Source of the DNA: Daldinia sp. FL1419
Taxonomy: Eukaryota; Ascomycota; Sordariomycetes; Xylariales; Hypoxylaceae
Assembly: GCA_025201765.1 (NCBI GenBank)
Contig: MU623401.1
Coordinates: 62,001-126,000, forward strand
Length of the DNA: 64,000 nucleotides
Direction: 5' to 3'
In this document: positions 57,101-64,000 of the stretch, piece by piece
How the letters are laid out: every line of letters starts with the position of its first letter
Position numbering within the stretch: position 1 is the first letter of the stretch
Position numbers and translations under genes: made by a program
The notes under the pieces: generated by a model
The model's input: only the letters and a program-made list of their open reading frames with translations
Databases searched by the model: none
What the model was told of the DNA's origin: nothing

Positions 57101-60100
57101 TGGTTCGAGTACAGCAGGTCATTGAAAAGATAATTCAAAACGCTAGACCGGGGCTTAACAGGAGTGTTCGCAAAGAGCGGCTGGCTCCTCTTGAAATTGA
57201 TAAACTCAACCTTCGTGCGGTTGTAGCTTTGGAGTAGCTCCGCCAGACAATGCAAGAGGAAGCATCGGTAGATAAAGATAGGATGCTCTTCCGGATTGAA
57301 TGTAGGCTTGGCCTTTTTATCCTTGCCATCCGTCGTGCGACTGCGACTTTCAGACTCGGGGACTGCACCGGGAACAGAAGATGATGATTCTTGGTCATCT
57401 GGCTTTGTGGTTTCCTTGGGAGGTTGCGCTGGCTCCTTGTCATCTACTTCTCTATAATTCATAAGCTCGCAGAGCAAGAAATGCACAACGCCATCAGGAT
57501 TCTCAACCACGGGGCGTTTAGTATCCTGTTGGTGAGACTTAGAAGCGTCCACCATCTGCTTATCTTCGCCCTCGGTAGATGGTTTCACATCTTGGATCGT
57601 TAGGTCCTCGGTAGCTCGAACGGTAGGTGACACATCGTCCCTCGGCGCATCCGACTTCGCTTCCTTAAGAACTATCGATTGTCCGCGTCCGTGGCCATTG
57701 TCCGTCGGAAGCCATCGGGTCAATTTTACCGTCTCGTTTGCTACCTGAATAAATAGCTTCGGATCCCGAAGTGCCAGCTGGGAAAAAGTCCTAATGAAAC
57801 CAGTTGCGTCAAGGGGTCGTGTGTTTCGGCCAGAGGTGAAAAAAGCCCTGATTTCGCTTCTCATTATTTGCTTAATGACATCTTCATCTTCAATAATATG
57901 TCGGAGAATCGTTACTATGTATGACGCGATTCGAGTTTCGCTAAGTCGGACTGATCCGACACCCGCAAGTTGCTTGGCTGTGACAAATAAGCGTTGGAGG
58001 TTCTTCTTGTCGCCAATTGTTCGTCCTATAGAACGATCACGGGTTAAAATGACCAAGATTCGTAGGACAGATACAGCCAACGACTCTTCCCTTCCAATAC
58101 GAGGTAATATCTCAAGTACCGAACCCAAGAGTTTCCGGCGCTCGTCATCCTTCACGTTGAGATCCTTGGGAGGCCATTGTAATGGTTCAATCGGCTCATT
58201 ATCAGACGTTGGAATTTTCCATTTTATCTCCCCGGGTTGTTCGTCGTCACTAAGTAGAATTTCAAAGATAAGGAGGATATAAGGTATCCAAGGAGAAAGT
58301 TCATTAGTATATGGGGACGTCGGGACCTGGAGAAATTTCAAGAAATCGCCCACATAATTCTTTAGAGTGTCAACAGTCGCTCTAAAGAAAGTCTTGTCCA
58401 GAAGGAGTAGGGATAGAAGATGAGCATAAGCTGCAATACTACGTCCATTATCCCTTAGATCATCATCACCCGTAAACGACATGAGGGCGTTGATTAATGT
58501 ATCCCCTATTTCTGTCCTTGAGGACAAATCATCGCCTGGGGTTCGGAGAACGATAGAGGAAATTAACTCTGAAACCTCGTATGTTGAATCGGGATGCGCT
58601 CGTATGACGTCCAAACACCTATCAATGAGGTTCTGGCGTAACTTAGCACGCTCTTTATCCAGGTCTTCTTTAGCAACGACGCCTCTCTTTGCAAGGTCTG
58701 TCTCTGTGCTTGCCTCGGCTGAAGGGCCCTCTGCAGGGGTAGTTGACGAAGATGCCGCTTCATCGTCATCCTGCGATATCAAAGGAGGGATTGGTGTATC
58801 ACGGCCAGTATCGTCCGACAAAGTCACAACTTGCCCTAAATCGCCCAAAATATCGTCGTCAATCAAGATACCGGCTGGTATGTCGGGTGTTTGGTCTAAA
58901 ACCATTGGATCATCCTCGCTCGCCTGAGCAAAAGCCGCGCTCTCATTGGGTACTGCGTTTTCTGGCAAATCTCGCTCGGGTATAGGATTCCGGGTGCCAG
59001 CAAAACCTGACTGGTGTACTGTGCAATACTCGACAGCAAGTTGACGATTTCCATTGGCCCTGTAAATGGCCTCTCGGGCAAGTTCTTCTGAACAAGCAGC
59101 GTCACTAGTAACCTCCCTTACATGATCCTCAACGGTTGGCCAAGGGAATCGAAGCGGCGTCGCTTGGAGATACGCCTGAGGGGTATTCTATAGAGATTAG
59201 CATTCATATATAGTAACATTCGTGGAAAGGAATAGCATACCTTATCCGAACGTTTATACGCATTGCTTTCGCAGTCAGCAAGAGAAATGTACTTCAGAAT
59301 CAAGATAATCTTAGCGAGAATGGGGGCTGGGCCTTTCTCAACCAGAGGGGACTCCCAAAGTTCTCTCATCACAGGCAGTATGGCCATCCGCAACTCAACC
59401 ACCAAGTTCGGGGCAACTAGAGAGTCAGCTCGTCTATCGCTGCTTCCGATTCCCCGCGGGAGAATATTAATCTGGCTCACGGAATCTGTGATGACCTTGC
59501 CGTTAACTACCATAATATACAGATCCAATATCTTCTTCATGCCGATAACAGCAAGCCGCGACATGGAAGAGTCCTCTCCATCTTTATGGTCTTTGCAGAT
59601 TTCGTTTTTGAATGTGATGAGCATTGAGTTAAGGAGTTTCAGCCCATCATACTTCTTAAACGCAACCAAGACAGGTGCGATTATCTGATTTGCAGATTGC
59701 CGATCCGAACGAGCTAGACAAATTAGTACTGGGGACATGGGAACAGGGGTATATCATTACTTACATTCCATCGTACGGTTCACTAGCATTTCATGGGCGG
59801 CATGCAGCATAATAATCCAATAATGAAAGTCTTTGCTAGTTTTTTCGCCTTCCGGTAGCTCGAATTGCTCCAAGATTGCCTGAGCTAGCTGCTCAGCTAG
59901 CTGCATGTGATGGACTCGTAGGTATAGATCTCGTTCGCGACGAGGCAACAGAGCTTTGCCCAAGGTTTGAAACAGTGGGAATGTGGCGGGCATCAATGAA
60001 TGCAACAAGAGACGGAGGGTTTTATAATTCTGATAACGCGGACTTAACTGTTCACTCTTGGAAGGACCGTCATCGGGGCTCGCGGTCTTTGTTTGGGCGA

Positions 60101-63100
60101 GTTTCCACAGGGCACTAGATGATAAGACATCTGGTAAGCTCGAGTCTTCCGGCTCGGCAGTAGCAACGTTCCCACTGCTTGATGCGGCTCCGTTATTAGA
60201 TTGAGCCTGTCGGTCAATTGAATGGCCCGTCTTTCTAATTGACCAATTCTCGGGAACGCTGCTGGAAATAGCCGCTTCTTCCAAAATAACAGCACGAAGT
60301 AAAGGGCCAAGAGATCTAATTAAGCGACCATAATAGTCGAAGACGTTCACTGGCTGTAGTGCGACAGTCTGCGATCGCGAAGAAAAGGGGAAGCATTGGT
60401 AGAGCGTCTTTATGAGAGACTGGGTATTTAAGAGCGCCTTCACTAGCCGAGTACCACGAGAAAGCTTATCCGCAACGTCGTCGTCGGTCTGGTCAGCTAG
60501 ACTCGGGTCAGCTATAAGGAACGGCGAAAAATATGAGCCCGGCTCTCGCGTTTCGGTAATCGGCTGGAGCGCATCGATCTCAGTCTGAGTCCTTTTAAGG
60601 AGAGAAGGTAGCCCGATAATCGGAGTCGCCTCTATCAGCTGGGATACAACTGATTGTAAATTTCGAGATGCTAGAGAATCCCCGAAGTCATGCGGAAGGC
60701 TCGGCGAAGTACTAAGATCAAGGAGTAACTCTATTCCACCATTGTTAATCAGATTCAGCTTGAGATTAGAGTTACTGATATATTGAGAGAGGAAGTTGGA
60801 AAGTGCATAGATATAGGGCGTAATAGAGGTGTCAACCGTGGAGCTGAATGTTGTTGTTTCTTCATTCTCCACTTGCCGTGCGCTTGCATCAGCCATCTCG
60901 ACATCAGCATCATCCGCAGGGATGACGGCCTTCTCTTTGCCTTTACCCAACAAAGCCTCTCCAGAGTCGCGTGATAGATCTTCATTCGCAATGACTTCTT
61001 GACCTTTCGTATCCTTTACAAGAAGCTTGGCTCCCCACTGAGAATCCCTGGCTTTAACCTTGGCAAGATGGGCGACTCGCGTAATCATATCTAAGACGGC
61101 ATTTGCTATAGCGGGTCTGAGGGAAGGATGATGACGAGCTAACTCATCAAAACCACCGCCAACGTTAGATGCCACACTTTCATCAGCCGCCATCACTCGG
61201 ACGTGCTCAGGGCTCTCAAATATCTCAAAGTAGCTATCGAATGCGCGGGACGCAACAACCATCTTCATGCCGATATTGTTCAAAGAGATAGCATTCAAGA
61301 CACCAGGAACATTCGTAATGGGCTCAGAATTCGGCAAAATTCCACGAGCCAAACCGTCGCGCGGGGCTTCCAACTCATCCAGTGACGGAGGGTGCGAACG
61401 ATTGTCAGGCTCAAGGAGATCAGGCGTGGAGCCATCCAACGGAGACTCAGGACTGTCATCTCGGCTTTCACTTTGGACCGGGTCCGTTCCGCTAGTTTGC
61501 TCTGCCTGTACCGGACGACCTGTTAGAGCTTGGAGATAGCTCTGAATCAAGCCTACTTCGGAAATAGCCGCAAAGCTCGTAGGATCATTGTTAAGGAAGT
61601 CGCTCAAAATGATAACCGCATTGGTCCACACAATAGAGCCGAATTTTGTCATGTTCTCAATGATCTCGCGCAGACTATGAAGAAGGGCGGACTTGTCGAC
61701 GAGGTTCCTCAGTAATCGATCAGTGTTTCCACCGAACGAAAAGGCATTAGACATTACATGATGAATGAACTTCAGAATGAACTTAAGATTCTGTTGCTGA
61801 TAGAAGGGTATCTCGTAATCAACAATCTGAGAACGATGAGTAGCAGGCGTTCCTTTGCTTTCTGTGATAAGCTTCTCAGCAAGTTCAACTTCATGAGTAA
61901 CAAGGTTGGTAATCGCATCAAGGCCGCCGGCCTGAATCAAGGTTTGGAACGACGTCTGCACGTTGTACACCAGACTGTCTAAAAATCCCACCAATGTGCC
62001 GTACGTGCGTTCCGCTATATTAGATCTAATATTAAGGATCTCGACCATAATATCCAGCAAACCAGCGGAAATAATTTCAGGGGTGTTGCGGCTAGTGTTA
62101 TTAGCCATGGCCATTGTGATATGAAGTGTAAGGGAGAAAAGGTTATCGCGCCATTCGTCTTCCTCACTCCACTGTTCTCCAGAATCGTCATTCTTCATCT
62201 CATCGACGGCCTTCCTAATAACATAGAGTAATACTCCGTGGTTCACCGTCGCGTTCAACGCGGAAAATATGTCAGGCAGTTTGTTGTGGAAACCAGAGAT
62301 GGCTTCTAGTAGCGAAAGCGCAATAGACTGTAGATCAATAGGCACTACCGTGGCACCATCGGCAGCGGGATGTATCAATTCCGCAAGCTGATACACAAGT
62401 TGGAACCGCCGCGGCTCATCGTTGTCCTGCTTGAGGACTTTCTCGATGAAGGTAGGCTCTGTATGAATATATGCTAAATTCTGAATAGCTAACAGACGCG
62501 CCTTTAATGCCTGCCTTCGAGTTTCAACCGACCCTGTGAGAGCCTTGGCAACCCTGAGACGATTCAAGAACTCGTATTTGGTGTCTTTCGGAAGATCCGC
62601 CGGCGCCCTAGAAAGGAGCTGATAGATCGACGAGGAACATACTAAGGCATGAGATATCTCTATAGATTTCTGTCCGGGCGGAGAGCTCTCATCCCTGCCG
62701 ACGGCTGGGGACCGAGAAGCGGAAGATGGACTATCCTCTGAAACCCCCTGGCGATTTGTGCGTGGGGTAGACTGCGTTGCGCCAGTCGTGCTACTTCGCC
62801 TTAGAGGTGTCGGCGTTGCAGGCGCATTAAAGGTCGTCGCACGATCAGGTAGGGGCTGTTGCGTCGTTCCCTGAGAGCCGTCAGAGGTAGGATAATATGT
62901 GATCTTGACATCACCCCAGCCATTCCAACGTGCTTGAGGACCCGAGGATTCGGTAAGATCTGTCTTGGCAAGAGCGTAGAGATCGTTCGCATACATAGTA
63001 GCTACATTTTTGGGAATTCCACCCTGACTTTTATCTTGCTTCTTGCTGGAGGAACCCGGGGTTGAGAGGAGGGAAGGCTCGAAAGATTTAGAAAGAGGTG

Positions 63101-63799
63101 TCTTGACAAAGGGCTGCGCAAGCTGCAGTACACGGTCGAGATCTATATTGTAATGGTTTGAGAGAAGAGAAGGGTGTACTTGTCGGGCTGAGATCCCATG
63201 GATACGTTTCACCGAAGCCTGGTAGCGCTGGGCTAGTTCCACACCCACGCGTAGAGTTGCACAGATGATGGCAAAATCCGTACTGTTGAGAAGGTCATTC
63301 AGGTGAAGACTGCTGCCGTAGATGCTGCGATTTCCACAGTGGTCTAGAAGCATCTGAGTGAACTTTAAGATAGCGACGATAAGGTCAACATCGCCATCCT
63401 CACCATACCCTAGCTTCGTTAACTCGTCCCGGTTACTCGTCTGTTCCTCGCCGTTGACGGAGCTAGATCTCAAGAGAACTTCACAGCCGAAGTCCCTACT
63501 CTGCGGACCCTCGTTCAACTTGTAAATGGAACAAAACGATTCCAAGAGCTCGTCGAAGCGATTCAGGAGCGGAATCCAATGGTACAAATCACCTCTCGGG
63601 AAAGGCCATCGCGAAGGGAATGTGGCAAGGACTTTGGGTAGGTGAGGTAAAGGTGTGGAGGTCGCATTATTAACGAACTCCTGCAACCAAGGAGACTAGG
63701 AGGGAATTAGCGAATTACTTGGAAGAATAGAATAAACGCAAAAATACTTACCATGGTCTCCTTGTGCTTAGCCTGCATGGTCTTTGATATTTTCCCCAT
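51101..63799 (-). CDS. tom1: HECT E3 ubiquitin ligase Tom1 (HUWE1 family), complete
   Basis: Ten exons: 63799-63752, 63695-59765, 59713-59241, 59187-56409, 56358-55801, 55746-55687, 55609-55442, 55362-51649, 51595-51251 and 51195-51101 (introns 50-79 bp), totalling 4056 residues. The N-terminus MGKISKTMQAKHKETM is followed by the armadillo-like DUF908/DUF913 region. A UBA domain lies near 1505-1545 (SEELAREAIYRANGNRQLAVEY). A very acidic segment spans about 2410-2616. Ubiquitin-binding-motif repeats follow (LEALPEEFREEVI, LDALPDDLRIEIV, TFPPALREQVL). The HECT domain occupies roughly the last 370 residues (FHGEEGVDAGGVTREWF, FIGRIIGKALYEG). The catalytic Cys4023 is in SSHTCFNQLDLPEY, split by the last intron, and the protein ends DYFGFA. 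Family roles include degradation of excess histones and unassembled ribosomal proteins and control of mRNA export and transcription. Exon 3 uses the acceptor after TACTAAT...CTAG. Confidence 0.97.
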
Positions 63800-64000
63800 A
63801 GTGAAGGCCGGGGCGGCAGAGCCGCAAAGAATATGTCAGCTCCCCCTCCACTACTAAATTTTAAATGATCGGCGACGACAATTTGACCCGCAGCGTGGGA
63901 AGCGTCCAAAATAGCTCGGACGACTCCTCCGGTACGATGTGTCGAAATACTCGTCGGTGCACAAGGCGGGGTGACAAAGTACAGGGCTTTGTGGGGTGTG
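63800..64000. other. Upstream region of tom1
   Basis: The last 201 bases lie upstream of the tom1 ATG on the minus strand and should hold its 5' leader and promoter. No further feature is seen. Confidence 0.6.

Noticed and set aside
59714..59740. Alternative acceptor CCCCAG for tom1 exon 3
   Set aside because: It would leave an intron of only about 36 bp and turn the TACTAAT branch site into coding sequence; the CTAG acceptor just downstream fits better.
1..64000. CRISPR array, bacterial operon, rRNA operon
   Set aside because: No spaced direct repeats, and all genes are intron-bearing fungal genes; no rRNA signature was seen.

Overview
The window is nuclear DNA from a filamentous ascomycete (Pezizomycotina, most likely a sordariomycete; this placement is inference). 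The genes carry short GT-AG introns, mostly 44-100 bp with a few near 180 bp. Many products are standard fungal housekeeping proteins (Kcs1, Mre11, Erd2, Ctf8, Taf10, eS6, PRPP synthase, mitochondrial uS19, Tom1), alongside a secreted GH5 cellulase and several fungus-type accessory proteins. I rebuilt the gene models by joining open frames at splice sites. Every intact multi-exon model sums to a multiple of three with phase kept across each junction.

Layout: inositol polyphosphate kinase kcs1 (-, 1158-5355); a fungal non-RD protein kinase with an acidic tail (-, 7733-10266); a Sok1/TCP11 family protein (+, 12506-15550); mre11 (+, 16418-18794); a secretory LicD-like protein (+, 20178-21361) converging on a UBL-WLM metalloprotease (-, 21975-22997); erd2 (+, 23833-24647) converging on a Ser/Ala-rich single-pass membrane protein (-, 25299-27048); a CxxC...CxxC protein of unknown function (+, 28341-29091); a 4.2 kb gene-poor stretch with a MITE and a tRNA-like relic; PRPP synthase (+, 33305-34742) converging on ribosomal protein eS6 (-, 35390-36512), which is divergent from ctf8 (+, 36941-37399); taf10 (+, 38643-39255) converging on mitochondrial uS19 (-, 39843-40329); a GH5 endoglucanase (+, 42474-43765) converging on a large TPR-ankyrin-TIR-like protein (-, 44015-46780); a decayed accessory patch (46.8-51.1 kb); and the complete giant HECT ubiquitin ligase tom1 (-, 51101-63799).

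The patch between the TIR-like gene and tom1 holds an HNH-nuclease-like frame with no ATG, a premature in-frame TAG and an internal duplication. It also holds a frameshifted PIF1/Helitron-type helicase remnant and a second frameshifted gene fragment. This looks like an old transposon insertion site.

The most interesting candidate system is the TPR-ankyrin-TIR-like protein. Its organization recalls innate-immunity and NADase effectors, and it keeps the WCxxE motif where TIR NADases carry their catalytic glutamate. No operons or functional gene clusters are evident. The genes are independently transcribed, with several divergent pairs (eS6/ctf8, WLM protease/erd2, kinase/Sok1) and several convergent pairs.
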